Notes: generated from the letters alone by a model not told the origin. 64,000 bases of DNA from Stutzerimonas stutzeri (GCA_002345575.1 DDVX01000007.1:186001-250000), one strand, 5' to 3'. Positions 25,216 through 34,695 are shown, numbered from the stretch's first letter. Numbers and translations: made by a program.

Positions 25216-26015
25216 CCCTGGACAAGACCTTGCCCCTCGACATCAGCGATCTGGACAGCCACATGGCCACGGCCGTTAAGTCGGTTCGTGTTCTTACCGT
25301 CAATACACACAAGGGTTTCACCGCGCTAAACCGACGTTTCATCCTGCCGGAACTGCGCGAAGCGGTACGCTCGGTATCCGCTGATATCGTGTTTCTTCAG
25401 GAAGTTCTAGGGACCCATGAGAAGCACGCACTGCGCTTCCAGGACTGGCCAAAGATGTCGCAGTACGAATTTCTCGCCGACAGTATCTGGACCGATTTCG
25501 CCTACGGTCGCAATGCGGTCTACCCGGATGGCGATCACGGCAATGCGTTGCTGTCCAAATTTCCCATTACACGCTACGAGAACCTCGACGTGTCCGTCGG
25601 CGGGCCCGAGCGACGCGGATTGCTGCACAGCATCCTGCAAGTGCCGGGGCACGACGACTTTCACGCGATCTGCGTGCACCTTGGCCTGCGGGAGTCGCAT
25701 CGGCAGAAACAGCTCGAGCTGCTCTGCGACCTGGTTGATTCGCTGCCCGAGAACGCACCTGTGGTTGTGGCGGGGGACTTCAACGACTGGCGCCTTAAAG
25801 CCGCCAGCACCCTCAGCCGCTGCGCCGGCATGCACGAGGTGTTCGCCCTCTCCCACGGCCAGGTAGCCAAGACCTTTCCTGCACGCTGGCCCATGCTGCG
25901 CCTGGACCGCATCTATGTGCGCAACGCCACGAGCCATCAACCGCGAATCCTGGGCAACAAACCCTGGTCACACTTGTCCGATCATCTGCCCTTGGCGGTG
26001 GAGATAAAGCTATGA
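25212..26015 (+). CDS. Endonuclease/exonuclease/phosphatase-family protein (YbhP-like)
   Basis: A 267-residue protein of the EEP fold. Conserved pieces are LTVNTHKGF (metal-site Asn), DIVFLQEVLG (Glu), HLGLRESHRQKQ, VVVAGDFNDWR (Asp-Asn) and LSDHLPLAVEIKL (catalytic Asp-His). Such enzymes cleave phosphodiesters in nucleic acids, inositol phosphates or sphingolipids. It starts with GTG overlapping the previous stop, after GGAGC. Its position directly before clsB and a ybhN-like gene matches the Escherichia coli ybhP-clsB-ybhN operon, so a phospholipid substrate is likely. Confidence 0.9.
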   Translation: MTLDKTLPLDISDLDSHMATAVKSVRVLTVNTHKGFTALNRRFILPELREAVRSVSADIVFLQEVLGTHEKHALRFQDWPKMSQYEFLADSIWTDFAYGRNAVYPDGDHGNALLSKFPITRYENLDVSVGGPERRGLLHSILQVPGHDDFHAICVHLGLRESHRQKQLELLCDLVDSLPENAPVVVAGDFNDWRLKAASTLSRCAGMHEVFALSHGQVAKTFPARWPMLRLDRIYVRNATSHQPRILGNKPWSHLSDHLPLAVEIKL

Positions 26016-27247
26016 ACTTTCACTGGAGAGACGGCAATCGTCTTCAGTTGCTAGAAAATGGCGAAGAGTTTTTCCCGGCGGTTTTCGATGCCATTGCAGC
26101 TGCAAAAAAGGAAGTCCTGCTGGAAACCTTCATTTTCTACAAGGACAAGGTTGGCGCCCAGTTGCAGAAAGCTTTGATCGATGCGGCCGAGCGCGGTGTC
26201 AGCGTCGACGTCACCGTCGATGGCTATGGCTCGGCCGATCTGAATGGCGACTTCGCGGCTGCTATGGTCCAGGCCGGCGTACGCATTCACATGTTCGATC
26301 CGGGCAAGCGCCTGCTCGGCAAACGCATCAACGTCTTCCGCCGAATGCACCGCAAGCTGGTGGTGGTCGATGGCGAGCTGGCGTTTATCGGCGGGATCAA
26401 CTTCTCGGCGGATCACCTCGGGGATTTCGGTCCCGAGGCCAAGCAGGACTATGCACTACAGGTCGAGGGACCGGTGGTTCACGATATCCACCGTTTCGCC
26501 CTTGCCAATATCGCCCCGCCCCAGGCTGGGAGGCGTTGGTGGCAGCGCCGGGTTCGGCCACAAAGCGACGGCTACACGGGAATCAGCCGTGGCGAAGCAC
26601 GGACACTTTTCGTCACCCGCGACAACAACAACCATCGCAACGATATCGAGCAGCATTACCTGCAAGCCATACGCGATGCGCGCTCGCGCCTGGTGATCGC
26701 CAACGCCTACTTTTTCCCCGGTTACCGAGTGCTTCGCGAGATCCGTAATGCGGCGCGGCGTGGCGTGCGAGTGCGCTTGATTCTGCAGGGCCAGCCGGAC
26801 ATGCCCATCGCCAAATTCGGTGCGCGCATGCTTTATAACTACCTGATGAATGCCGGCGTGGAGATTCATGAGTACTGCCGGCGCCCGCTGCACGGCAAGG
26901 TTGCACTGGCCGACTACGAATGGTCCACCGTGGGATCGAGCAATCTCGACCCGCTCAGTCTTTCATTGAATCTGGAAGCGAATCTGATCATTCGCGACCA
27001 CAGCTTCAACCGCAAGCTGCACGAAAATCTAGACCGGCTGTTGCAGCAGGATTGCCGGCGCATTCCCCTCGAACGAATCGTCCGAGGTTTCTGGTGGCGC
27101 GCTCCGCTGGCTTTCATAATCTTTCACTTCCTGCGCCATTTCCCGCAGTTGGTGGGCTTCTTCCCGGCACACAAACCAAGGTTGCAACTTCTCGATTCAG
27201 AACCTCTTGGAACCGATCCCACCCCGTTGCAGCGAGAGCACCGATGA
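26012..27247 (+). CDS. clsB: Cardiolipin synthase B (phospholipase D family)
   Basis: A 411-residue membrane-associated enzyme with two HKD active sites: HRKLVVVDGELAFIGGINF (about residues 112-131) and HGKVALADYEWSTVGSSNLD (about 293-312). ClsB joins two phosphatidylglycerols, or uses phosphatidylethanolamine, to make cardiolipin. Unlike ClsA there are no N-terminal membrane helices; a hydrophobic patch near the C-terminus (APLAFIIFHFLRHFPQLVGFF) may anchor it. It overlaps both neighbours by 4 bp (ATGA), so stoichiometric expression with the EEP and YbhN-like proteins is expected. Confidence 0.93.
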   Translation: MNFHWRDGNRLQLLENGEEFFPAVFDAIAAAKKEVLLETFIFYKDKVGAQLQKALIDAAERGVSVDVTVDGYGSADLNGDFAAAMVQAGVRIHMFDPGKRLLGKRINVFRRMHRKLVVVDGELAFIGGINFSADHLGDFGPEAKQDYALQVEGPVVHDIHRFALANIAPPQAGRRWWQRRVRPQSDGYTGISRGEARTLFVTRDNNNHRNDIEQHYLQAIRDARSRLVIANAYFFPGYRVLREIRNAARRGVRVRLILQGQPDMPIAKFGARMLYNYLMNAGVEIHEYCRRPLHGKVALADYEWSTVGSSNLDPLSLSLNLEANLIIRDHSFNRKLHENLDRLLQQDCRRIPLERIVRGFWWRAPLAFIIFHFLRHFPQLVGFFPAHKPRLQLLDSEPLGTDPTPLQREHR

Positions 27248-28230
27248 ATCAGCACGCCATGAATGACGAGTCTCACAGCGTCTGGAAACGGCGCTGGCCG
27301 ACAATCAAAAAAGTCCTGACGTATGTCTTTTTCCTTCTCGTTGCCGGCCTGCTGATCAGCCTGGCACGCAGCCTGGACTGGGCGGAGGTCAGCGAAACCC
27401 TGCGCAGCTACAACATGCAAACTCTGTTGCTGGCCGGGGGCGCGGCGCTGGCCAGCTATGCCGTGTATTGCTGCTACGACGTGCTCGGCAAGGCATATGT
27501 CGGTCACGACCTTCCGGTCAAACAGGTGGTCCCAATCACCTTCGTCTGCTATGCCTTCAACCTCAACTTAAGCGCCTGGGTCGGTGGTATCGCCCTGCGC
27601 TACCGCCTCTATTCGAGGCTGGGTCTGGGCGCCGCGCAGATCACGCGCATTTTCACCATGAGCGTGCTGACCAACTGGCTCGGCTACCTCTGGCTGGCCG
27701 GTGCGATTTTCGTTATGGGCTGGATCAAGCCGCCGGCCGACTGGGAAATCGGGGCGACCGCCCTGCGTTTGCTGGGTGTGCTGCTGATCGCGATCAGTCT
27801 TTTCTATCTGGGCCTTTGCCGCTTTTCCAAGCGCCGCCAGTGGAGCGTTCGCGGCCACGAAATCGAATTGCCGTCCTGGAAACTGGCGCTGATCCAGATG
27901 GTACTGGGCGCTGCCAACTGGTCGCTCATGGCGCTGGTGGTGTACTTCATGCTCTCACGCAACGTCGAATATCCCATGGTGCTGGGTATCCTGATGATCA
28001 GCAGCATCGCCGGGGTGATCACTCATATTCCGGCCGGACTCGGCGTCATTGAGGCTGTTTTCGTCGCCTTTCTCGCCGGTGAGATGAGCAAGGGCAGCGT
28101 CGTAGCCGGCCTTATTGGCTACCGGGTGATTTACTTCCTCATCCCCCTGCTCTTCGCAACACTTGTCTACATCGTGCTGGAAGCCCGAGCCAAGAAACTG
28201 CGTAGCGCCTCAGCTACTTCGCATTCTTGA
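27244..28230 (+). CDS. YbhN-like integral membrane protein (UPF0104 / LPG-synthase TM family)
   Basis: A 328-residue protein with about eight hydrophobic helices, starting after a charged tail (MNQHAMNDESHSVWKRRW). Family features include YCCYDVLGKAYVG, LNLSAWVGGIALRYRLYSRLG, and GVITHIPAGLGVIEAVF, the last being the conserved flippase-domain motif. The fold is the membrane part of lysyl-phosphatidylglycerol synthase without the transferase, and is thought to move lipids across the inner membrane. The ATG overlaps the clsB stop (ATGA). The 3' end overlaps a convergent MFS gene by 21 bp. Confidence 0.9.
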   Translation: MNQHAMNDESHSVWKRRWPTIKKVLTYVFFLLVAGLLISLARSLDWAEVSETLRSYNMQTLLLAGGAALASYAVYCCYDVLGKAYVGHDLPVKQVVPITFVCYAFNLNLSAWVGGIALRYRLYSRLGLGAAQITRIFTMSVLTNWLGYLWLAGAIFVMGWIKPPADWEIGATALRLLGVLLIAISLFYLGLCRFSKRRQWSVRGHEIELPSWKLALIQMVLGAANWSLMALVVYFMLSRNVEYPMVLGILMISSIAGVITHIPAGLGVIEAVFVAFLAGEMSKGSVVAGLIGYRVIYFLIPLLFATLVYIVLEARAKKLRSASATSHS

Positions 28231-29406
28231 GTGCCGGAAGAAGCACAACGCAAGCGGCGTGGCGAGAATGATCACAGTGCCGCCGAACAGTGTTATGGCT
28301 GTCTGTAAGCCGTAGTGGTCGGCGATCCAGCCAACACCAAACAGCGGCGCGATACTGCCGACGTAGCCACAGACTAGGTAGGTTGAAATCAGCCCGGAGC
28401 GCTGTGCTGGGCTGGCGATGCGATTGACCATGCTGATTCCACCCAACAAGCACAAGCCATGACCAAGCGCCGTGGCGCAGACACCGAGGGTAAATATCAG
28501 GCTGGAACCGGCCATGAAGTTGAGAACTAGCAAGGCATTACTGACAACGACTGCCAACAAGCCAAGCAAACCGCACCAGCGCACCGGCAATCGGGCGCAA
28601 AGCAGCTGGGTGCCAGCCGAGGCCAGCAGGATTACGCCAATGGCAGTTCCACTCACCACTGGACCGTGCCAAGGCAGCATTTTTTCCAGAAACAGTGGCG
28701 ACATGGATGCATATAGGCCGAACATCCCGAACGCGAAGAACGGACAGGCACAGGTCAGGATAAACGGCCAGGCATCAGCCCGAGAGGTCCCGGTCAAGCG
28801 TGGAAGAAACGTCCGCCAGCTAAGCGTTCCGCCTGCGGGTAGTGCCTGAGGCTTGAGCTCGATACGCAGCAGCGCATAGCCCGCCAGCAAGCAAAGTACC
28901 AGGGTCGGGATATAAGTCACGATCAGCGGATACGGCAGCCATTGGCCGATAACTCCGCCCGTCAGCGGGCCCAGCCCGAAGCCGAAGGCCAGCAGGAAGC
29001 TGGTCATCATCGATACCCATTGAGCGTTGTCGCCTCTGGATATCTGCATCAGTCCCACAGTGGCACTGGTGACGATCAGACTGGAAGAAAGCCCTACGGC
29101 GAACCGTCCGATATTCAGGCTCGTCAGGTCCCAGGCAAGCGTGGTCAGCAACGTCCCGCCCCACCCCAGCAGCAGCCCGAGGAGCATTACAGTGCGAAAG
29201 CCCAAAGTGTCGGACAGGCGGCCCATGAACAGCAGGCCACATAAGGCACCGAGCATATACAGAACGTAGATCAGCGAAATATCACTGGTACGCAGCTGCC
29301 AGGCTTCTTGGTAAAGAGGATAGAGGGGAGAAATAAGCGCTGTTCCCATTACGCCGACGCACATAGCGAAACAGACCCAGGGAAAGGCTGACCAGTTATT
29401 TTTCAT
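28210..29406 (-). CDS. MFS transporter, probable drug/metabolite exporter
   Basis: A 398-residue inner-membrane protein with about twelve helices in two halves. The loop 2-3 signature is GRLSDTLGFRTVMLLGL and motif-C-like glycines occur in FGFGLGPLTGGVIGQWL. It resembles proton-driven exporters of the DHA1 family. The start MKNNWSAF at 29406 has only a weak ribosome site; an in-frame ATG at 29436 is possible. A nested inverted repeat lies just upstream (29425-29466), suggesting local repression. Substrate unknown. Confidence 0.85.
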   Translation of the reverse strand: MKNNWSAFPWVCFAMCVGVMGTALISPLYPLYQEAWQLRTSDISLIYVLYMLGALCGLLFMGRLSDTLGFRTVMLLGLLLGWGGTLLTTLAWDLTSLNIGRFAVGLSSSLIVTSATVGLMQISRGDNAQWVSMMTSFLLAFGFGLGPLTGGVIGQWLPYPLIVTYIPTLVLCLLAGYALLRIELKPQALPAGGTLSWRTFLPRLTGTSRADAWPFILTCACPFFAFGMFGLYASMSPLFLEKMLPWHGPVVSGTAIGVILLASAGTQLLCARLPVRWCGLLGLLAVVVSNALLVLNFMAGSSLIFTLGVCATALGHGLCLLGGISMVNRIASPAQRSGLISTYLVCGYVGSIAPLFGVGWIADHYGLQTAITLFGGTVIILATPLALCFFRHSRMRSS

Positions 29407-29424
29407 TGAATGCCCGCAGAACTT

Positions 29425-29466
29425 GAGGCCGGACAAGCATTATGGACGAATCGTCCAGACGGCCTC
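29425..29466. promoter_or_regulatory. Nested inverted repeat upstream of the MFS gene, candidate operator
   Basis: Inner palindrome TGGACGAATCGTCCA (29443-29457) is perfect with a 3-nt centre. It is bracketed by outer arms GAGGCCG (29425-29431) and CGGCCTC (29460-29466), also exact reverse complements. It sits 19-60 nt upstream of the preferred MFS start at 29406, where a repressor would block transcription or translation. No regulator gene is adjacent. Confidence 0.45.
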
Positions 29467-29473
29467 GACACAT

Positions 29474-29522
29474 ATCATCAAGGCCTTGCAGAAAGGCCCG
29501 AACAAAGGGCCTTGAAAATGAT
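29474..29522. repeat. Stem-loop in the MFS upstream gap
   Basis: TCAAGGCC (29478-29485) pairs with GGCCTTGA (29508-29515), extended by ATCA/TGAT after an AAA bulge. It might be a leader structure or a transcription stop. The rest of the 29407-30021 gap is mostly AT-rich sequence (notably 29920-29950) without a gene I would defend apart from the small frame at 29540-29686. Confidence 0.35.
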
Positions 29523-29539
29523 GAATATCCGCTATTGGG

Positions 29540-29686
29540 TCAGGAGGTCACTACCTTGGGAGACTGGCTCCGCTTTACGGCGCTGGCCATGTAGTAGTAA
29601 GTGACGACTCCGCGACGTGCGTGCTGCAGAGCAGACTCGGCGAGGTAGACCTGATGCGGGAAATTCACAATTGCCTCCATTGGCAT
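29540..29686 (-). CDS. Possible 46-48-residue small protein
   Basis: A short frame encodes MPMEAIVNFPHQVYLAESAL, then a helix (QHARRGVVTYYYMASAVKRS) and ends SPKVVTS. The composition is protein-like and the frame uses few rare codons, but no good ribosome site precedes either ATG (29686 or 29680). It lies about 130 bp upstream of the MFS start on the same strand. I do not recognise it and it may be chance. Confidence 0.25.
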   Translation of the reverse strand: MPMEAIVNFPHQVYLAESALQHARRGVVTYYYMASAVKRSQSPKVVTS

Positions 29687-30021
29687 TAACACTGAGTGCC
29701 CCGTGGGTGATGGGGCTTAATGAAAGATTGCCTTACCCTGGCTTCTTGTGGAAACAGACAAAAGTCATAGCGAAGATTGATGCAATCTATTCACGACTCT
29801 TTTGTCCTGGGCCTGGCTTGGAAAATCATACGGAGCAAGCGAAACGGCGTTCACGGCCATTGATTGACCCGTATGAAAGGTGAGACTTCGCAAAGCTGGA
29901 AGAGTCACATCTTCCGCCACCTGAAATCATATTTTTTCAAATTATCTGAGCGCTGATCGCAACGAGGATCGACAGCTGGTAAATCCGTGTGAAATACCGG
30001 CTGCGGCAAGAAACGTGCCCG

Positions 30022-31512
30022 CTACTGCTCGGTTGCCATCACTGGCTCTTCGGCCAGTTGCTCACTATGCCAACCACCACCCAACGCCGTGACCAGATGA
30101 ACGCTGGAGAGCAGACGACTGCCGAGCAGGTTAAGGCTGGTGCGCTCATTGTTCAGCGCTGTGGTCTGCACAGTGACCACGCTGAGGAAGTCCACGGTAC
30201 CGGCTCGATACTGGTTTTCGATCAATCGCAGCGACTCCTGCGCAGACTCCATAGCTTCACGCTGCACCTGCGCTTCCTCACCTAGCACACGCAGCTGCAC
30301 CAAGCTGTCCTCCACCTCGCGGAAGCTGTCCAGTACCGTCTGCCGGTAGCCGGCTACGGTCTGGTCATAGCCAGCCTCGGCCTGCTCGATACGCGAGCGG
30401 ATCAGCCCGCCGTCAAACAGTGTCATGGCGAATTCCGGGCCGATGGACCAGAAGCGGTTTGGCGTCTGGATCCAGTTGTCCAGCGTGCCACTGCGATAAC
30501 CGCCCGCCGCGCTCAGGCTAAGGCTGGGGAACCAGGCAGTCTTGGCAACGCCGATTTCAGCGTTGGCGGCCATCACCTCGCGTTCGGCGGCAGCCACGTC
30601 GGGGCGTCGCTCCAGCAGGTGCGACGGCAACAACGCGGGCACCTCCGGTAGGAGCGGGATATCCGCCACTTCCGCCACCCTCAGCTCCGATGGCACAACG
30701 CCGATCAGCACCGCGATGGCGTGCTCCAGCTGGGCACGCTGATACTGCAGGTCGATGGCCTGGGCCTGAGCGCTCCTGAGTTGGGTCGTGGCCTGGCTGA
30801 CGTCGGAACGCGGCACGATGCCGGCGCGGTACTGGTTCTCGCTGACGCGCAGCGAACGTTCATAGGCTTGCACCGTGGCCTCCAGAAGGCGCTTTTCGGC
30901 ATCGAGGACACGCAGCTGCAGGTAGTTCTGCACCAGCTCCGACTGCAAGCTGAGGCGCACCGCAGCAAGGTCGGCGGCGCTGGCCTGCATGCTGGCGCGG
31001 CTGGATTCCAACCCCCGACGCAGGCGCCCCCAGAGGTCCAATTCCCAGCTGGCGGCGAGGTTCAGGTCGTAGCTCTGGGAAATCCCGCCTCCACCCGAAT
31101 TGCTGACTGTGGAACCATCAGGAAGGGTTGTGGTGCCGCCGCCAGCCCCACGGCCCGAACGAGTCTTACCAACATTACCGGACAGGGACGGGAAGAACCC
31201 GGCCCTGGCACCGCGCACCAGGGCCCGGGCCTGGCGGTATTGGGCTTCGGCTGCTGCAAGGTTCTGGTTGGAGACGTTCAGGCGCTCCACCAGGGCATTC
31301 AGCTCGGCATCCTCATACAGCTGCCACCAGGGCTCGCCGAGGAAATGGTCGGCTGGCGTCGCCGGTTTCCAGCCTTCGGCCTGCCTGAACTCCCCGGCCA
31401 GAGGAAGCTCCGGGCGTTGGTAATCAGGGCCGAGAGTACAGGCGCCCATGGACAGGCTCATAACCAGCACGGCCAGGGGACGCAGGGGCAGTGTCATGCG
31501 CAACGAACTCAT
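30022..31512 (-). CDS. opmB: Outer-membrane efflux lipoprotein (OpmB-like)
   Basis: A 496-residue TolC-family channel of the RND NodT type. The signal peptide ends in a lipobox with acylated C25 (LSMGAC), followed by TLGPDYQRPELP typical of Pseudomonas Opr channels. The two repeated outer membrane efflux domains (about 70-260 and 290-470) contain QNLAAAEAQYRQARALVRG and LLERRPDVAAAEREVMAANA. A glycine-rich insertion (GRGAGGGTTTLPDG) sits near residue 125. It overlaps muxC by 4 bp (ATGA) and is the last gene of the muxABC-opmB operon, which in P. aeruginosa exports aztreonam, macrolides, novobiocin and others. Confidence 0.92.
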   Translation of the reverse strand: MSSLRMTLPLRPLAVLVMSLSMGACTLGPDYQRPELPLAGEFRQAEGWKPATPADHFLGEPWWQLYEDAELNALVERLNVSNQNLAAAEAQYRQARALVRGARAGFFPSLSGNVGKTRSGRGAGGGTTTLPDGSTVSNSGGGGISQSYDLNLAASWELDLWGRLRRGLESSRASMQASAADLAAVRLSLQSELVQNYLQLRVLDAEKRLLEATVQAYERSLRVSENQYRAGIVPRSDVSQATTQLRSAQAQAIDLQYQRAQLEHAIAVLIGVVPSELRVAEVADIPLLPEVPALLPSHLLERRPDVAAAEREVMAANAEIGVAKTAWFPSLSLSAAGGYRSGTLDNWIQTPNRFWSIGPEFAMTLFDGGLIRSRIEQAEAGYDQTVAGYRQTVLDSFREVEDSLVQLRVLGEEAQVQREAMESAQESLRLIENQYRAGTVDFLSVVTVQTTALNNERTSLNLLGSRLLSSVHLVTALGGGWHSEQLAEEPVMATEQ

Positions 31513-34500
31513 AGCGGGTTTTCCAGTGCGGCATCGGTGCGGACACCGCGCCAGCTGTTGAAACGATGACGCAGACGGTCCAGATACAGATAGACCACCG
31601 GCGTGGTGTAGAGCGTGAGGATCTGGCTGAGGATCAAGCCACCGATGATGGTCAGGCCCAGCGGCTGGCGCATCTCGGCGCCTTCGGCACCGCCCATCAA
31701 CAGCGGCAACGCACCGAGAATGGCCGCCAGGGTGGTCATCAGGATCGGCCGGAAACGTAACAGACAGGCGCGGCGGATCGACTCGGCCGGCGGCAGCTTG
31801 TCGTTGCGCTCGAACTGCAGCGCCAGGTCGATCATCAGGATCGCATTCTTCTTCACTACACCAATCAGCAAAAACAGACCGAGCAGCGAGATCAGACTGA
31901 ACTGCTCGCGCATCAGGATGATCGCCAACAGCGCGCCGACCCCTGCAGACGGCAGCGTGGACAGGATGGTCAGCGGGTGGATGTAGCTCTCGTAGAGAAT
32001 GCCCAGCACGATATAGACCAGCACCAGCGCGCCGAGAATCATCAGCGGTTGACCCTGCTGGGTGCTCTCGAAGGCACTGCCGCTACCACCCAGGCGCCCC
32101 TGCACCTCACTGGGCAGGCCGATGGCAGCCACAGCACGCTCGATGGCGCGAGTCGCCTGATCGAGACTGACGTCGGGGGCCAAATCGAAGTCGATATTTT
32201 CCGCAGCGAACTGACCGTCGTGGCTGACACGGTCCTCTTCCAGGCTGCGCTCATAACGGGCGAAGGCCGACAGCGGCACGCGCCGACCATCCTCGGTGAT
32301 GACATTAATCTGCTCCAGCACTTCAGGGTGCTGGGCGTAGGCCGGATCGACCTCCATCACTACGCGATACTGGTTGAGCGATTCATAAATGGTAGAAATC
32401 TGCCGCTGGCTGAAGGCGTTGTTGAGCAGCGTGGTCACGGTACTCATGTCGATGCCCAGACGTTTGGCCTCGTCGCGGTCGATCTTCAGGCTGATCTGCT
32501 GCGCGCCTTCGCCATCATTAGCATCGATGCTGGTCAGCTCCGGCAATGCCATCAGCGCCCGCGTCACAAGTGGCGTCCAGGTACGCAGGTCCGCCAAGTC
32601 GCTGGCCAGCAGATTGTAGGAATACTGCGAGCTGCTCTGACGGCCGCCGCCGAACTGCAGATCCTGGTCGGCCATCAGGAACATACGCCCGCCGGGCACC
32701 TTCGGCTGATTGGCGCGAATCCGTTCGATAACTTTTTGCGCGGAAATCCCACGTTCATCCAACGGTTTGAGACGAACGATCATAAAGGCGTTGTTGATGC
32801 CGCCGCTGCCGCCGATGAAACCGGCGACACTTTCTACTGCCGGGTCAGCCAGCACCGCCTGACGGAATATTTCCATCTTCGGCTGCATCACTTGGAACGA
32901 CAGGCCGTCGTCGCCGCGAATAAAACCGGTCAGCTGGCCGGTGTCCTGCTGTGGCAGCAGGATTTTCGGTACCTGTATATATAGGAATACGTTCAGACCT
33001 ATGGTCGCCAGCAGGCTGATCAGGGTGATGCGTCGGTGCCGCAGCGCCCAACCCAGGGATCGATCATAGTGGCGCAGCAGCCATTGATGAGCATCATGGC
33101 TCCAGCGATACAGGCGCCCGTCACTTTCGGGGTCGTGGGGTTTCAACCAGCGCGCGCAGAGCATTGGCGTTAGCGTCAGCGACACCAGCAGCGACACCAG
33201 AATGGCCGCTGCAAGGGTGATGGAGAATTCGCGGAACAGCCGCTCGACGATGCCGCCCATGAACAGAATGGAGACAAATACCACCACCAGGGATAGGTTC
33301 ATCGACAACAATGTGAAGCCCACCTCCTTGGTACCGATGTAAGCCGCACGCATCGGCGGCACGCCTTCGTCGATGTGCCGCGCGATGTTCTCCAGCACCA
33401 CGATGGCATCGTCCACCACCAGGCCGGCGGCGAGGATCAGAGCCATCAGCGACAGCACGTTGAGCGAAAAGCCGAACAGATACATCACGGCGAAGGTGCC
33501 CACCAGCGACACCGGCACCGCCAGCGCTGGAATCAACGCGGTGCGCAGCTTGCCGAGGAAGAGAAACACCAGCACGATCACCAGCCCCACGGCGATCAGC
33601 AGAGTACGCTCGGCTTCGTGCAAGGTGGCGCGGATCACTGGCGAGCGGTCCATCGCCACCGCCAGATTGACGCTACCAGGCACTATGGCCTGCAACGCAG
33701 GCAGTTCCTGACGGATGCCTTCGATGGTCTCGATGATATTGGCACCGGCCTGGTGGTTGATGATTAGCAGCACGGCGCGGTCGTTGTTGAAGAAGCCGTC
33801 GTTGTAGCGATCTTCCACCGCATCGCGCACTCTGGCCACGTCGCTCAGGCGCAGCGCCGCACCTTCCTGGTGGCGGATAATCAGCGGCAGGTAGTCCTCT
33901 GCTCGATGCAGCTGGTCGTTGGCCTGCACCTGCCAGTGGCGATGGTCATCCTCGACCATGCCCTTGGGCCGGCGCACGTTGGCGTTGGCGATGGTCTGGC
34001 GCACCTCATCGAGGGAAACCCCATATTGCTCTAGCTGTTGCGGCTGCAACTCGACCCGCACCGCTGGCAGCGAACTGCCACCTACTTGCACCTCGCCAAC
34101 GCCGGGCACCTGTGAAAGCTTTTGCGCCAGGATGGTCGAGCCGATGTCGTAGAGCTGACCCTTATCCAGCACATCCGATGTCAGTGCCAGCACCATGATC
34201 GGCGCCTGCGCCGGGTTGACCTTGCGGTAGCTGGGCATGCTGCGCATGCCGCTGGGCAGCAGGTTGCGCGAGGCGTTGATCGCCGCCTGCACGTCACGCG
34301 CGGCACCGTTGATTTCACGGTCCAGGTCGAATTGGATGATGATCCGTGTCGAGCCCTGGCTGCTGCGGCTGCTCATCTGGCTAACCCCGGCGATACTGCC
34401 AAGCGAGCGTTCCAGCGGCGTCGCCACACTGGACGCCATGATTTCCGGACTGGCCCCCGGCAAGCTCGCCTGCACGGTGATCACCGGGAAGTCCATGTTC

Positions 34501-34613
34501 GGCAGCGGCGAAACCGGCAGCAGTCCGAAACTCACCCCGCCCAGCAACAAGATCGCCAGGCTCATCAGCATGGTCGCTACGGGGCGGGCGATAAAGGGTG
34601 CGGAAAGATTCAT
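31509..34613 (-). CDS. muxC: RND efflux permease MuxC (MdtC-like)
   Basis: A 1034-residue inner-membrane proton-driven pump subunit. It has the twelve-helix RND layout: one helix at the N-terminus (FIARPVATMLMSLAILLLGG), a large periplasmic loop, helices around 335-540 with the proton-relay aspartates (VLSLMALILAAGLVVDDAIVVLEN in two parts), a second loop, and terminal helices. Muxtype pumps work as B-C heteromultimers, with C being the main drug/proton module in the E. coli homologue. It follows muxB after a 97-bp gap holding a strong inverted repeat, unlike the other junctions in the operon, which overlap. Confidence 0.93.
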   Translation of the reverse strand: MNLSAPFIARPVATMLMSLAILLLGGVSFGLLPVSPLPNMDFPVITVQASLPGASPEIMASSVATPLERSLGSIAGVSQMSSRSSQGSTRIIIQFDLDREINGAARDVQAAINASRNLLPSGMRSMPSYRKVNPAQAPIMVLALTSDVLDKGQLYDIGSTILAQKLSQVPGVGEVQVGGSSLPAVRVELQPQQLEQYGVSLDEVRQTIANANVRRPKGMVEDDHRHWQVQANDQLHRAEDYLPLIIRHQEGAALRLSDVARVRDAVEDRYNDGFFNNDRAVLLIINHQAGANIIETIEGIRQELPALQAIVPGSVNLAVAMDRSPVIRATLHEAERTLLIAVGLVIVLVFLFLGKLRTALIPALAVPVSLVGTFAVMYLFGFSLNVLSLMALILAAGLVVDDAIVVLENIARHIDEGVPPMRAAYIGTKEVGFTLLSMNLSLVVVFVSILFMGGIVERLFREFSITLAAAILVSLLVSLTLTPMLCARWLKPHDPESDGRLYRWSHDAHQWLLRHYDRSLGWALRHRRITLISLLATIGLNVFLYIQVPKILLPQQDTGQLTGFIRGDDGLSFQVMQPKMEIFRQAVLADPAVESVAGFIGGSGGINNAFMIVRLKPLDERGISAQKVIERIRANQPKVPGGRMFLMADQDLQFGGGRQSSSQYSYNLLASDLADLRTWTPLVTRALMALPELTSIDANDGEGAQQISLKIDRDEAKRLGIDMSTVTTLLNNAFSQRQISTIYESLNQYRVVMEVDPAYAQHPEVLEQINVITEDGRRVPLSAFARYERSLEEDRVSHDGQFAAENIDFDLAPDVSLDQATRAIERAVAAIGLPSEVQGRLGGSGSAFESTQQGQPLMILGALVLVYIVLGILYESYIHPLTILSTLPSAGVGALLAIILMREQFSLISLLGLFLLIGVVKKNAILMIDLALQFERNDKLPPAESIRRACLLRFRPILMTTLAAILGALPLLMGGAEGAEMRQPLGLTIIGGLILSQILTLYTTPVVYLYLDRLRHRFNSWRGVRTDAALENPL

Positions 34614-34625
34614 GGAGCAAAAGCC

Positions 34626-34695
34626 GCTGGAGGCTGGAGGCGGAAGACTGGACGAATGGAGAGCCGGCTTCTTCGTTCAGCCTCCAGCCTCCAGC
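34626..34695. repeat. 16-bp perfect inverted repeat between muxB and muxC
   Basis: GCTGGAGGCTGGAGGC (34626-34641) and its exact reverse complement (34680-34695) bracket a 38-nt loop. Each arm is itself a tandem GCTGGAG repeat. It occupies nearly the whole 97-bp muxB-muxC gap, just ahead of the muxC start. I suspect a dispersed Pseudomonas repeat, based on its sequence type. In the transcript it would form a stable stem between the two cistrons. Confidence 0.75.
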
